Source: Chryseobacterium daeguense DSM 19388
GTDB taxonomy: Bacteria; Bacteroidota; Bacteroidia; Flavobacteriales; Weeksellaceae
Direction: 5' to 3'
NCBI RefSeq assembly: GCF_000430825.1
Contig: NZ_AUMT01000002.1
Span: 310,001 to 374,000 of the forward strand
Length of the DNA stretch: 64,000 bases
Shown here: positions 9,117 to 18,003 of the stretch, in pieces
Numbering within the stretch: the stretch's first letter is position 1
Layout of the letters: each line of letters opens with the position of its first letter
Position numbers and translations under genes: made by a program
Notes under the pieces: generated by a model
Told to the model about the DNA's origin: nothing
Databases searched by the model: none
What the model saw: only the letters and a program-made list of their open reading frames with translations

Positions 9117-11264
9117 ATGGCAATTTTAGGACAAATTAGGAGTAGACCTTGGCTTTTGATGGGAGTAATTGCACTGGCGCTTTTGGCGTTCTTAGTGAAT
9201 CCCGATAGTATTGATAAGGTTTTTGGTAAAAATCCTGATGTTTTAGGAAAAGTAAATGGTGAGAAAATTACCCGCGAAGAGTTTAATGATCAACTTTTTG
9301 TGCTGCAGCAGCAGGCCGACCAGCAAGGTCAGCCGAAGGCCGGTCTTGAGGAGCAGGCTTGGCAGTTGCTTGTGCAGTCAAAGCTTATCAAACAGCAGTT
9401 TGAGAAAATGGGCTTTGAGATGACGGAAGATTATTTCTGGAATCAGATCCAGTATGATCAGATGTTTGCACAGCAAAAGCAGTTCTTTGACGAGAAAGGG
9501 AATTTCAAAACTCAGGAGCTTAAAAAACAGATCGAAGAAATGAAGGCTGCAAGCCCGGAAGGTTACAACCAATGGTTGAAAACCAGAAAGTCAATCGAGT
9601 ACAGATTGATGGCAAGACAGGTTTTTGCTAATATTTCTCAGGGTATTACTACCGGGAAAAAAGAAGCTGAAGAGCTTATGAAGCAGAGAGATCAGCTTGC
9701 CGAAATCGATTTTGTTAAAATTGATTACGCAGCTTACCTTCAAAAAAATAATATCAAAGTTACTACTGAAGATTTAGCAAATTATATTAAGCAGCATCCT
9801 GTAATGTTCAAAGCGGAACCAAGCAGAAACATAGGTGTTGTTTATTTTCCTTCTCAGCCAAGTGCAGCAGATGATGCAGCGGCTCAGAAAGAAATTACTA
9901 AACTATTCTCAGCAGGAACTGATGCAAGCGGAGGTGCGGAAAACTTCCAAAACACTACTAACGACTCAATGTTCGTAATGGCAAATTCTGATATGCCTTT
10001 TAATAATCAGTATTTGAAGCCAAACCAATTGCCACAGACTATTCAGGGGCAGATCACTACTGCTGCGATCGGGCAGACGTTCGGACCTTACAAAGAACAA
10101 AACTTCTATGTAGTTTCTAAACTTTTGGATAAAAAGACTTCGGATTCTACATTGTCAAGACATATTCTTATTGCATTTAAAGGAAGCCCTGCGGGAGAAG
10201 GTGTTTCAAGATCTAAAGAACAGGCTAAAAAACTAGCAGATTCTATCGGAGCTATTGTAAAAGCCAATCCTGGTAAATTCACAGAATTCCTTAAGTTATC
10301 AAACGATCCAAATTCTGCTGCTCAGGGTGGTAGCCTTGGATGGACAACTCCGGAAACGCCTTTCGTTCCTGAGTTCTTAACTTATTTAGCTAATAATCCT
10401 AAAGGTGCTACAGGTGTTGTGGAGACTCAGTTCGGGTACCATATCATTAATATAGAAGATAAAAAACCGGGAGCAATGGGCTATAAAGTTGCTAACCTTG
10501 TGAAAGCAATTAAGCCGTCTGAAGCTACGGAAGCTGATGTTAATAAAAAAGCAAGCAGATTCGTTCAGCAGGTTCAGGGAAAGTCTTTCAACGATTTTGT
10601 GAATATTGCTAAAAAAGGAAACTATCAGTTCTCCAATCCAAAACAGGCAAAAAGATTTGATGGTCAGATCCAAGGTCTTGGAACAGATAAAGATGCAGAT
10701 ATTTTAGCTTGGGCTTTTGATAAAAAAAGAGAGAAAGGAGATACTGAATTATTTAATGTAGACGGAACCGGAGACAGAATTGTAGTCTATCTTAACGGTA
10801 AGCAGGAAAGAGGAACGGCAGATCCGGAATCTGTAAGAGATCAGATTGAAGTGGTGGTTAAAAATAAATTAGCTGCAAAACAGATTTCTGAAAAAATTGG
10901 TAAAGCCGGAAGCCTTGATCAGATTGCTAAGCAGTTTGGAACTACAAAACAATCTGCACAGGTAAACCTATTGAGCCCGTCAGTTGCAGGTGCCATGGAG
11001 CCTAAAGTTGCCGGAGCAGCATTTGGTGTTGCAAAAGGTAAGATTTCTAACCCAATTGAGGGAGGAACAGGGGTTTATGTTTTAGTTAAAAAGAATGAAA
11101 TCGTAAACAAGCAGCCTGGAGATATTAAGCAATTTACAGAATCTATCAGCCAGAGAAATGCAGGAATGTTTGGCCAGTCTTGGTTAAAGAGCCTGCAGGA
11201 CAATTCTGATATCGATGATTACAGAATAGAAATCTGGGACAAAATGGGTTCTCAGCAACAGTAA
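9117..11264 (+). CDS. SurA/PpiD-like periplasmic peptidylprolyl isomerase
   Basis: 715 residues. One N-terminal membrane anchor (about 13-30, LLMGVIALALLAFLVNP) precedes a SurA_N-type chaperone region (about 35-230, Q- and K-rich helices). A parvulin-type rotamase domain follows at about 340-455 (SRHILIAFKG ... GGSLGWTTPETPFVPEF ... VETQFGYHIINIED), then a long C-terminal domain. This is the PpiD layout: an inner-membrane-anchored foldase facing the periplasm that helps outer-membrane proteins mature. It may also chaperone Sec-exported proteins. It is monocistronic, with a strong terminator 22 nt after the stop codon. Confidence 0.9.
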   Translation: MAILGQIRSRPWLLMGVIALALLAFLVNPDSIDKVFGKNPDVLGKVNGEKITREEFNDQLFVLQQQADQQGQPKAGLEEQAWQLLVQSKLIKQQFEKMGFEMTEDYFWNQIQYDQMFAQQKQFFDEKGNFKTQELKKQIEEMKAASPEGYNQWLKTRKSIEYRLMARQVFANISQGITTGKKEAEELMKQRDQLAEIDFVKIDYAAYLQKNNIKVTTEDLANYIKQHPVMFKAEPSRNIGVVYFPSQPSAADDAAAQKEITKLFSAGTDASGGAENFQNTTNDSMFVMANSDMPFNNQYLKPNQLPQTIQGQITTAAIGQTFGPYKEQNFYVVSKLLDKKTSDSTLSRHILIAFKGSPAGEGVSRSKEQAKKLADSIGAIVKANPGKFTEFLKLSNDPNSAAQGGSLGWTTPETPFVPEFLTYLANNPKGATGVVETQFGYHIINIEDKKPGAMGYKVANLVKAIKPSEATEADVNKKASRFVQQVQGKSFNDFVNIAKKGNYQFSNPKQAKRFDGQIQGLGTDKDADILAWAFDKKREKGDTELFNVDGTGDRIVVYLNGKQERGTADPESVRDQIEVVVKNKLAAKQISEKIGKAGSLDQIAKQFGTTKQSAQVNLLSPSVAGAMEPKVAGAAFGVAKGKISNPIEGGTGVYVLVKKNEIVNKQPGDIKQFTESISQRNAGMFGQSWLKSLQDNSDIDDYRIEIWDKMGSQQQ

Positions 11265-11286
11265 AAAATTAATTTTATAAATAATG

Positions 11287-11315
11287 AAAGTGGCAGAATT
11301 TTTGCCACTTTTTTT
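11287..11315 (+). terminator. Intrinsic terminator after the ppiD-like gene
   Basis: Perfect 9-bp stem AAAGTGGCA/TGCCACTTT (11287-11295, 11303-11311) followed by a run of T. Confidence 0.9.
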
Positions 11316-11360
11316 GTGTGTAATGCAGAGCAATAAAGAAAAACATTAATTTAAATGTAG

Positions 11361-11368
11361 TATATTTG
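11361..11368 (+). promoter_or_regulatory. -7 element of the mlaD-like operon
   Basis: TATATTTG matches TAnnTTTG exactly, 22 nt before the GTG start at 11391. No convincing -33 TTTG is seen. Confidence 0.5.
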
Positions 11369-11390
11369 CTCATTAGAAAAAATTTAGCAA

Positions 11391-12341
11391 GTGAAGTTCA
11401 GTAAAGAATTAAAAGCTGGTGTAATCGCACTTTTAGCTATTGTTGGTTTTGTAGTATTATTCCAATTTATGAAGGGCAGAAGCCTTTTTACCACAGATAA
11501 TATATTTTACGCAAAATATGATAATGTAGAAGGATTAGCGCAATCATCTCCTGTTTCCATCAATGGTTTGAAGGTAGGGCAGGTTGACAAAATCATTCCT
11601 CATACAGATAAAGACGGGAAAATTGATTTTCTTGTTAAAATTACTGTAGATAATAATTTTGAGTTTTCAAAAAATTCCACACTGGAAATTTTTGAGCCGG
11701 GATTAATGTCAGGAAAAGAAATGAGAATTAACCTCATGTACGGCGGGCCGACAGCAAAAGACGGAGATACTCTGAAAGGAGCCTTCAAGCTGGGAACGCT
11801 GGGAAGCCTTTCTTCGCAGGTAGGGCCGGTTAAAGATCAATTGCAGACTGTTTTATACCGTGTAGACTCATTAATGTCTAATGCAAACAGAATTGTTGAT
11901 GAGCAGAACAGAGCAGAAATTAAAGCTTTGCTTTCAAATCTTAATAAAACAGTAAGCGCGCTGCAGACTACCGCAGGAAGCGTAAATACTTTGGTAGGAC
12001 ACAATGACCCTAAACTTCAGAAAGTACTGGATGATGCAAGCCTTACTATGCAAAGCGGTAAAGTAACCCTTGATAAATACGGAAATCTTGCAGAAAGCAT
12101 CGATACTCAGAAACTGAATGCTGCGATTGCTAACCTAGATGTTACCGTTGGAAAGCTTAACCAGGTAGTAGCAGGAATTAACAATGGGGAAGGTAGTTTA
12201 GGAAAATTAATGAAAGATGAGCAGCTTTACAACAATCTGAATTCCGCCTCTACCAATCTGAATTCATTAATTGAAGATATGAAAGCAAATCCGAAGAGAT
12301 ACATTAATTTCTCGGTATTTGGTAAGAATAACAAAGACTAA
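11391..12341 (+). CDS. MlaD/MCE-domain lipid-transport protein
   Basis: 316 residues starting with GTG at 11391 (MKFSKELKAG). A single N-terminal membrane segment (about 9-27) is followed by an MCE/MlaD domain (about 35-115), including YDNVEGLAQSSPVSINGLKVGQV. Then comes a long helical, coiled-coil-prone tail with repeating N, T and V (about 135-300). Members are substrate-binding parts of inner-membrane ABC systems that move phospholipids across the envelope; the permease (MlaE) and ATPase (MlaF) are not encoded here. It is first in a run of co-directional genes with the Fe-S proteins, 10 bp ahead of the next start codon. Confidence 0.9.
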   Translation: MKFSKELKAGVIALLAIVGFVVLFQFMKGRSLFTTDNIFYAKYDNVEGLAQSSPVSINGLKVGQVDKIIPHTDKDGKIDFLVKITVDNNFEFSKNSTLEIFEPGLMSGKEMRINLMYGGPTAKDGDTLKGAFKLGTLGSLSSQVGPVKDQLQTVLYRVDSLMSNANRIVDEQNRAEIKALLSNLNKTVSALQTTAGSVNTLVGHNDPKLQKVLDDASLTMQSGKVTLDKYGNLAESIDTQKLNAAIANLDVTVGKLNQVVAGINNGEGSLGKLMKDEQLYNNLNSASTNLNSLIEDMKANPKRYINFSVFGKNNKD

Positions 12342-12351
12342 TACACTGGCC

Positions 12352-13686
12352 ATGCAATATATCGATAATATTCTTTTTCTGATTTTATTAGTTGCAGGTT
12401 TTGGGCTGTTTGCAAAAAGTCTTCAGAAGATATACAGAAACATCAGATTAGGACGTGAAATCAACAGAAACGACAGGAAAGGTGAGCGTTGGGAAACCAT
12501 GGCCAGAGTGGCAATGGGACAAAGCAAAATGTCAAAAAGACCTGTTGCAGGGATTTTGCACCTTTTCGTTTATGTAGGTTTTATTATTATTAATATAGAA
12601 CTTATTGAAATCATTGTTGACGGAATTTTCGGGACACATAGATTTTTAGCAACTGTTCTTGGAGATGGCTTTTACAGCTTCTTTACGTCTACGCTTGAAA
12701 TTTTAGCCCTGTTAGTGATAATAGGGGTGGTAACATTCTTTATCCGTAGAAATTTTTACGGGGTGAAAAGATTAACGATGAAGGAGCTTTTCGGATGGCC
12801 AAAACAGGATGCCAACTGGATTCTTATCATAGAATTTGCCTTAATGATGGCTTTTCTTACTATGAACTCCACCGACTGGATTTTGCAGCAAAGAGGTGTT
12901 CTTCATGCACATGGAAGCTTTCCTGTAAGCCAGATGACTTTTGTGCCGTTTTTTGAAGTATTCAGTTTTGATAATGGCTTTTTAGTTTTTGTAGAAAGAG
13001 CAGCGTGGTGGTTCCACTTTGTAGGGATTTTGTTCTTCATGAACTATCTTTATTATTCTAAACATTTACATATTATCTTAGCCTTTCCAAGTACTTGGTA
13101 CGCTAATTTGGAGAAAAAAGGGAAATTCAATAACCTTGAATCTGTTACCAAAGAAATCAAGCTGATGATGGATCCCAATGCAGATCCTTATGCTGCTCCG
13201 GCTGAAGGACAGGCGGAAGAAGCACCTTCGAAGTTTGGTGCAGAAGATATTTTTGATCTGAATCAGGTTCAATTGCTGAATGCTTATTCCTGCACAGAAT
13301 GTGGACGTTGTACAGCAGTTTGCCCGGCAAATATTACCGGAAAAAAACTTTCCCCGAGATTAATTTTAATGAAAACAAGAGACCGTCTGGAAGAAGTTGG
13401 AAAAAACATTGACCAAAACGGGAAGTTTGTAGACGACGGAAGGAAGCTTCTAAACGATTATATCACAAAAGAAGAACTTTGGGCTTGTACCACTTGTAAT
13501 GCATGTACAGAGGCCTGCCCTGTATTGCTTGATCCGCTTTCTATCATCTTTGATATGAGAAGATTCCTGGTAATGGAGCAGTCTGCTGCACCTCAGGAGC
13601 TCAACCTGATGATGACGAATGTTGAAAATAATGCCGCACCTTGGCAGTATAACCAGGCAGACCGTCTGAATTGGGCAAATGATTAA
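12352..13686 (+). CDS. (Fe-S)-binding membrane reductase subunit, Hdr/GlpC-like
   Basis: 444 residues from the ATG at 12352 (MQYIDNILF); an upstream TTG in frame overlaps the MlaD stop and is rejected. About five membrane segments occupy residues 5-245. A cytoplasmic domain then carries two [4Fe-4S] motifs: CTECGRCTAVCP (Cys about 314, 317, 320, 324) and CTTCNACTEACP (about 379, 382, 385, 389). The layout, a membrane cytochrome-b-like or quinone-facing half plus ferredoxin half, resembles heterodisulfide-reductase E/C fusions. The partner with CCG domains is the gene at 14311. The likely role is electron transfer between a soluble donor and the quinone pool; the substrate is unknown. Confidence 0.85.
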   Translation: MQYIDNILFLILLVAGFGLFAKSLQKIYRNIRLGREINRNDRKGERWETMARVAMGQSKMSKRPVAGILHLFVYVGFIIINIELIEIIVDGIFGTHRFLATVLGDGFYSFFTSTLEILALLVIIGVVTFFIRRNFYGVKRLTMKELFGWPKQDANWILIIEFALMMAFLTMNSTDWILQQRGVLHAHGSFPVSQMTFVPFFEVFSFDNGFLVFVERAAWWFHFVGILFFMNYLYYSKHLHIILAFPSTWYANLEKKGKFNNLESVTKEIKLMMDPNADPYAAPAEGQAEEAPSKFGAEDIFDLNQVQLLNAYSCTECGRCTAVCPANITGKKLSPRLILMKTRDRLEEVGKNIDQNGKFVDDGRKLLNDYITKEELWACTTCNACTEACPVLLDPLSIIFDMRRFLVMEQSAAPQELNLMMTNVENNAAPWQYNQADRLNWAND

Positions 13687-13697
13687 ATAAAACCATT

Positions 13698-14321
13698 ATG
13701 AAAAACATACTTGCAGTTTTTTTGTTGATGTGTGTATCATTGCTGATGGCACAGACTTCAGATCAGAAAAAAATTCTTGAAGATTCCAATTCATTCATGT
13801 CTTTATTAAAGAATAAGAACTACGATGGAATTATGGATCTTACTCATCCTGCGCTTTTTGACAAGGTAAATAAACAGGATTTAATTAATGCTTTTAAGTC
13901 AATGCTGGAAGGGGATGAAGAGTTTAAAATGGATATTGCTGATATCAATCCTGCTGCATTTAAAGTTTCTGAAGTTTATAATACAAAAGAAAAAGGGAAG
14001 TATGCTTTTGTTACCTACCCGATGAATATGAAAATGTCTTTTCTGAAAGAAAAGTTTGATGATGAAAAGAAGAAAATGATGACGAATATGATGGAGCTTC
14101 AGGGTATGAAATCAAAGTTTGTAGATGACAGTACTTTGGAACTAAGCAAAGAGAGTATGATCATTGCGGTTAATGATAAGTCTACAGGGAATATCTGGAA
14201 ATATATCAATTATGATGAGGCCAATCCTTTGTTCATATCAATTGTTTCAGCAGAGGTCATGAAAACGGCTAAAGAATATTATGCTGATTTTTTAATTAAA
14301 CAGAAAGAAAATGCAAATTAA
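13698..14321 (+). CDS. Small exported protein of unknown function
   Basis: 207 residues. It has a clear signal peptide, MKNILAVFLLMCVSLLMAQ, with probable cleavage after the AQ at about 19-20. The mature protein is charged and methionine-rich; the region around residues 110-140 (KMSFLKEKFDDEKKKMMTNMMELQGMK) is helical. The early part (SFMSLLKNKNYDGIMDLTHPALFDKV) resembles NTF2-like or DUF3887-type repeats that pair a helix with LTHP, but I cannot assign a family. It sits 11 bp after one Fe-S gene and overlaps the next by 11 bp, so it is translationally linked to the pair. Whether it belongs to their function is open. Confidence 0.8.
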   Translation: MKNILAVFLLMCVSLLMAQTSDQKKILEDSNSFMSLLKNKNYDGIMDLTHPALFDKVNKQDLINAFKSMLEGDEEFKMDIADINPAAFKVSEVYNTKEKGKYAFVTYPMNMKMSFLKEKFDDEKKKMMTNMMELQGMKSKFVDDSTLELSKESMIIAVNDKSTGNIWKYINYDEANPLFISIVSAEVMKTAKEYYADFLIKQKENAN

Positions 14322-15090
14322 AACAATGGCAGAATATGCTGCCGAAGGAAAATCACCTGAAGTTTTGTTTTGGGTTGGCTGTGCGGGAAGTTTTGATGAC
14401 CGCGCCAAAAAGATTACGAAAGCATTTTGCAAAATATTAAATAAAATAGGGGTAGAATTTGCTGTTCTGGGACAGGAAGAAAGCTGTACGGGAGATCCTG
14501 CAAAACGCGCCGGAAATGAGTTCGTTTTCCAGATGATGGCCTTAACGAACATTGAAGTTCTGAACGCTTATGAAGTAAAAAAGATTGTAACGGCCTGCCC
14601 ACACTGTTTTAATACTCTTAAAAACGAATATCCGAGCCTTGGAGGGAATTTTGAAGTAATTCATCATACACAGTTCCTTAAAAAACTGATGGAGGAAGGA
14701 CGTTTGAAAATTGAAGGTGGAGCCTTCAAAGGAAAAAAGATTACTTTCCATGATCCATGTTATCTTGGAAGGGCAAATGACGAATATGAAGCTCCAAGAG
14801 TTCTGCTGGAAAAGCTGGATGCCGAGCTTGTAGAAATGAAACGCTGCAAAACAAACGGTCTTTGCTGTGGAGCAGGAGGTGCCCAAATGTTTAAAGAACC
14901 GGAAAAAGGAAATAAAGACATCAATATAGAAAGAACGGAAGAAGCATTGTCCTTTGAGCCAAAAGTAATTGCTACGGGTTGCCCGTTCTGCAATACGATG
15001 CTTACCGATGGTGTCAAACATTTTAATAAAAATACAGAAGTAGCTGTAAAAGATATCGTGGAACTTCTTGCTGAAGCGGAAGATTTATAA
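14311..15090 (+). CDS. (Fe-S)-binding protein with CCG (HdrB/HdrD-type) domains
   Basis: 259 residues from the ATG at 14311; an alternative start MAEYAAEGK at 14326 would remove the overlap with the previous gene. It carries cysteine-rich CCG-type motifs: VGCAGSFDDR near residue 30, CPHCFNTL, HDPCYLGR, CCGAGG and GCPFCNTML. These ligate unusual [4Fe-4S] clusters in HdrB, HdrD, GlpC and LutA-like proteins. It is soluble and cytoplasmic, and is the natural partner of the membrane Fe-S protein at 12352. Together they form an Hdr-like electron-transfer unit widespread in Bacteroidota, with no firmly known substrate. Confidence 0.88.
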   Translation: MQIKTMAEYAAEGKSPEVLFWVGCAGSFDDRAKKITKAFCKILNKIGVEFAVLGQEESCTGDPAKRAGNEFVFQMMALTNIEVLNAYEVKKIVTACPHCFNTLKNEYPSLGGNFEVIHHTQFLKKLMEEGRLKIEGGAFKGKKITFHDPCYLGRANDEYEAPRVLLEKLDAELVEMKRCKTNGLCCGAGGAQMFKEPEKGNKDINIERTEEALSFEPKVIATGCPFCNTMLTDGVKHFNKNTEVAVKDIVELLAEAEDL

Positions 15091-15120
15091 TTTATAAGAC
15101 GATCAACCGAATTGGTATCC

Positions 15121-16260
15121 ATGAAAGCACAATGGAGGGTTTCCTTTTTTTTTATAGTAACAGCTATTGCGATTCTCAGCTTTTGGAACTATAAAAACAG
15201 GGTGTACGATTGGGATATGCCTGGCTACATTGGCTGTTTATATAATTTAAAATTTCCTGATTCTCCAGATAAAATCCGGGTACTTACTTATCAGGAGATT
15301 AAAAAAGATGCACCTGAGACGGAGTACAGAGATATTTTAGGGACACTCCCGGTACAGGATAAAATAAGGCAGTCTTTTGCGACCAATACCCAATCTTTCA
15401 TGGAGCAACTTCCTTATTTTCAGATTAAAGTGGGCTATAATCTGGCAATTCTTGTCATGTATGAATTAGGATTCTCATCACCGGATTCAGTTATCGTTTT
15501 GAGTGCCATTTCTTATTTTTTTTCAGGATTGCTGTTGTTTTTTGCTTTAAAAATTATTTTCCCTGAAAATTACCTGCTTACAAGCTTTTTAACGGTAGGA
15601 ATAATGGTTTTGCCGCCTATGACTTATATGTCACGAGTGGCCACACCTGATATGTTTATCTTCCAGTTTTTATTGATTTTCATGATTGGGTTCCTTAAAA
15701 ATTGGGGTAAATGGATCATGTTCATCATTCTTTTTGCTATTACTTTTACAAGACCGGATTATGTACCCTTTACCTTAAGTTATTTAGCGGTTCTGTTTGT
15801 TTACGGATATTTTAAAAATAAAAAATTAGATTTGACTCTTGTCATTCAAGGAGTCATTATTTTACTTTTATATTTTACGATTATTAAGCTTTTTAATTAT
15901 CCGGGATGGAAACATCTGTTTTATGACACTTTCATACAAAGACGTGCATTCATTTCGGGTCCTCCGCCAAACTTTAGTATGAAAGAATATTTAGATATAC
16001 TTTTTATTAAGATTATTTATTTCAAAAAAGTTACCCTGACGGCTGTCGGACTTTTAGGATTAACATTTTATTTTTCAAAAGACTCATGGATAAGAACCTG
16101 CGCGCTTTTGATTTTCGTAAATATTTATATTAAATTTTTATTTTTTCCACATTCCGCAGGGTTAAGATTTTTCTTTGGCTTAATTATGATGCTATTAATC
16201 CTATTTTTATATGCTTTAAGTAAAAAGTATAATGGCTTTAAACTCAGGAAAATTGTGTAA
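15121..16260 (+). CDS. Polytopic membrane protein, possible GT-C glycosyltransferase or polymerase
   Basis: 379 residues from the ATG at 15121 (MKAQWRVSFFF); the TTG 9 nt earlier is not needed. It has roughly nine hydrophobic segments and a long first periplasmic loop (about 30-110) that includes YDWDMPGYIGC. An acidic motif early in the first loop and repeated aromatic membrane helices recall GT-C-fold lipid-linked sugar transferases or O-antigen polymerases, but there is no decisive motif. It lies ahead of a glycosyltransferase and a flippase on the same strand, which supports a role in surface glycan assembly. Function is inferred from context only. Confidence 0.7.
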   Translation: MKAQWRVSFFFIVTAIAILSFWNYKNRVYDWDMPGYIGCLYNLKFPDSPDKIRVLTYQEIKKDAPETEYRDILGTLPVQDKIRQSFATNTQSFMEQLPYFQIKVGYNLAILVMYELGFSSPDSVIVLSAISYFFSGLLLFFALKIIFPENYLLTSFLTVGIMVLPPMTYMSRVATPDMFIFQFLLIFMIGFLKNWGKWIMFIILFAITFTRPDYVPFTLSYLAVLFVYGYFKNKKLDLTLVIQGVIILLLYFTIIKLFNYPGWKHLFYDTFIQRRAFISGPPPNFSMKEYLDILFIKIIYFKKVTLTAVGLLGLTFYFSKDSWIRTCALLIFVNIYIKFLFFPHSAGLRFFFGLIMMLLILFLYALSKKYNGFKLRKIV

Positions 16261-16265
16261 TTTTG
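16258..16265 (+). promoter_or_regulatory. -7 element that overlaps the upstream stop codon
   Basis: TAATTTTG matches TAnnTTTG; its TAA is the stop codon of the preceding gene. A TTTA lies 17 bp upstream in the -33 position. It is likely to serve the gene at 16285. Confidence 0.45.
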
Positions 16266-16284
16266 AACTTTAAATGTATCAGAA

Positions 16285-16773
16285 ATGAAGATTGAAGAAT
16301 CAAATATAGTAGAAGCAAACGACTACAGAGTAATCATATATCCTGCATCAAGGCCTTTGGAAACTAAGGAAGCCAAAGCAATTACAGAAAAATTATTCGA
16401 CTTTTTGTCGACTTGGGCAGCACACGGAAAACCGCTTTCATCATCTTTTAAAATTGAAAAAAATCAGTTTATCATCATCTGTGTGGATGAAGAAAAAGAA
16501 ATGGCTTCCGGCTGCAGCATTGATGCGTTGGGAAAAGTGATGAGAGAAATTGATGAGGAATATCAATTGGGATTATTCGACAGAATGAAAGCGAGCTTCA
16601 TCGAAAATGGAGAAGTAAAAACCATGAAGCTTATAGATTTTAAGTCAAAAGTAAGAAACGGCGAAATTTCTAAAGATATCCAGGTTTTTGATTTTTCTAA
16701 AAATACCTATCTGGAGTTTTTGGGTAACTTCCTTTTGCCCTTTGAGAGAAGCTGGGCGGCTGGAATTAAATAA
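16285..16773 (+). CDS. Conserved hypothetical protein (often mislabelled ABC transporter ATPase)
   Basis: 162 residues, soluble, with no signal peptide. The sequence contains YPASRPLETKEA, a WAAHGKPLSSSFKIEKNQFIIICVDE block and CSIDALGKVMREI. From memory, homologues in flavobacteria are often labelled ABC transporter ATPase. However, this protein has no Walker A (GxxxxGKS/T), no LSGGQ and no Walker B, and is too short for an ABC ATPase. It should be treated as a protein of unknown function. It has its own promoter-like element and a strong terminator. Confidence 0.8.
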   Translation: MKIEESNIVEANDYRVIIYPASRPLETKEAKAITEKLFDFLSTWAAHGKPLSSSFKIEKNQFIIICVDEEKEMASGCSIDALGKVMREIDEEYQLGLFDRMKASFIENGEVKTMKLIDFKSKVRNGEISKDIQVFDFSKNTYLEFLGNFLLPFERSWAAGIK

Positions 16774-16795
16774 ATTTACAGTAAATCAATAAATA

Positions 16796-16820
16796 AAAGT
16801 GGAAGCAGTTCCACTTTTTT
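16796..16820 (+). terminator. Intrinsic terminator
   Basis: 9-bp stem AAAGTGGAA/TTCCACTTT with a 4-nt loop (GCAG), followed by T-rich DNA. Confidence 0.9.
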
Positions 16821-16831
16821 CGTTTTAAAAC

Positions 16832-16839
16832 TATATTTG
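16832..16839 (+). promoter_or_regulatory. -7 element of the glycosyltransferase/flippase pair
   Basis: TATATTTG, an exact TAnnTTTG match, 32 nt before the ATG at 16872 and just downstream of the preceding terminator. Confidence 0.5.
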
Positions 16840-16871
16840 TAGAAATTCCTCTTCGGGGGAGAAAAAAGCAA

Positions 16872-18002
16872 ATGCCTAAAATCCTTTTTTTAACTACAGC
16901 CCACAGATATGATGATGATAGAATCTTTTATCATCAGGCAAAAGCATTGAAAAATTCAGGTTGTCAGGTTAAAATTTGCAGTCTCTCATCGGATTTTCAG
17001 GGTGTTATAGACGGAATTGATGTGGAGTCTTATCCTGTTCTCGAAAAAAGCACGGAAGAGAAAACAAAAGTTTTCGAAAGAGTCTGCGATTCATTTCAAC
17101 CGGATAGTATCATCTGTTCTGAGCCTTTAGCGGTAATTGCTACCAAAAACTTCAGGAAAAATAAAAAAATAAATGTTTTCTATGATATTACGGAATGGTA
17201 TCCTTCAATGCGGATGGTCGAAAATTTTTCCTTTCCTTTAAATATCATTCATGCAATTAAATTTTTCCTGATTCAGTTATATGCCGGCTGGATAAGCACT
17301 CATTTTATATTTGGAGAAGAGACAAAGAAGTTTCCTTTAGCTTATTTTTTCCCGTTTAAGAAAAGAATTATTTCTTCTTATTATCCTGACGATCAATATA
17401 TTTATCAGCATATAAACAAATTAAAACCGAATGCTATATCACTTTGCTACACAGGCCAGTTTTCAGAAGAAAAAGGAATTGGAAATTTTTTTGCGGCAGT
17501 TGATAACTTGAGGAGAAAAAAACCGGATTTACATATTTCTATTTTATTAATTGGAGGTGCCAGAAAAGAAAAAGATGAAAAATACTTTCAAAATCTTATT
17601 GATAAATATAAATTTGAAGATATAAGAATAGGAAGGTCAACCTCATTTGAAACCTTTACTGAGGCTTATTCAGAAGCAGATATCTGCTTTGACCTGCGTA
17701 GTTTAAATTATGAAAACCACCATTGTCTTCCCATTAAAATATTTTACTATGCTGGCTCTGGAAAGCCTGTAATTTATACAGATTTGAAAGCAACCAGGCA
17801 GCATGTGGACGTTTCAAAATTTGGATATTTGGTTGATCCTGAAAATGCTGAACAGATTTCGGAAATTATTCTTAATTATCTCATAAATCCGGAATTATAT
17901 TCTCTGCACGCCCAAAATGCAAGAAAGGAATATGAAAAGAAATACAACTGGAACCTTATTAAAGATTCTTTTGTAAACTTCATCAAAAACTCAATGCCAT
18001 AA
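16872..18002 (+). CDS. Glycosyltransferase, GT4-like (GT-B fold)
   Basis: 376 residues. The N-terminal Rossmann half begins PKILFLTTAHRYDDDRIFYHQAKAL, a common opening of GT4-type enzymes that act on lipid-linked glycans. The C-terminal half has LCYTGQFSEEKGIGNFF (donor-site glycine loop) and the acidic segment FYYAGSGKPVIYTDLKATRQHV, equivalent to the GT4 EX7E region though the motif is degenerate. It adds a sugar from an NDP donor to an acceptor at the cytoplasmic face. It is followed one base later by the flippase gene, so the two are translated together. Confidence 0.82.
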   Translation: MPKILFLTTAHRYDDDRIFYHQAKALKNSGCQVKICSLSSDFQGVIDGIDVESYPVLEKSTEEKTKVFERVCDSFQPDSIICSEPLAVIATKNFRKNKKINVFYDITEWYPSMRMVENFSFPLNIIHAIKFFLIQLYAGWISTHFIFGEETKKFPLAYFFPFKKRIISSYYPDDQYIYQHINKLKPNAISLCYTGQFSEEKGIGNFFAAVDNLRRKKPDLHISILLIGGARKEKDEKYFQNLIDKYKFEDIRIGRSTSFETFTEAYSEADICFDLRSLNYENHHCLPIKIFYYAGSGKPVIYTDLKATRQHVDVSKFGYLVDPENAEQISEIILNYLINPELYSLHAQNARKEYEKKYNWNLIKDSFVNFIKNSMP

Positions 18003-18003
18003 C

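Noticed and set aside
12319..12351. TTG start extending the Fe-S membrane protein
   Set aside because: It lies inside the MlaD stop region and a normal ATG exists at 12352.
15112..15120. TTG start for the membrane protein at 15121
   Set aside because: ATG at 15121 gives a normal N-terminal membrane helix.
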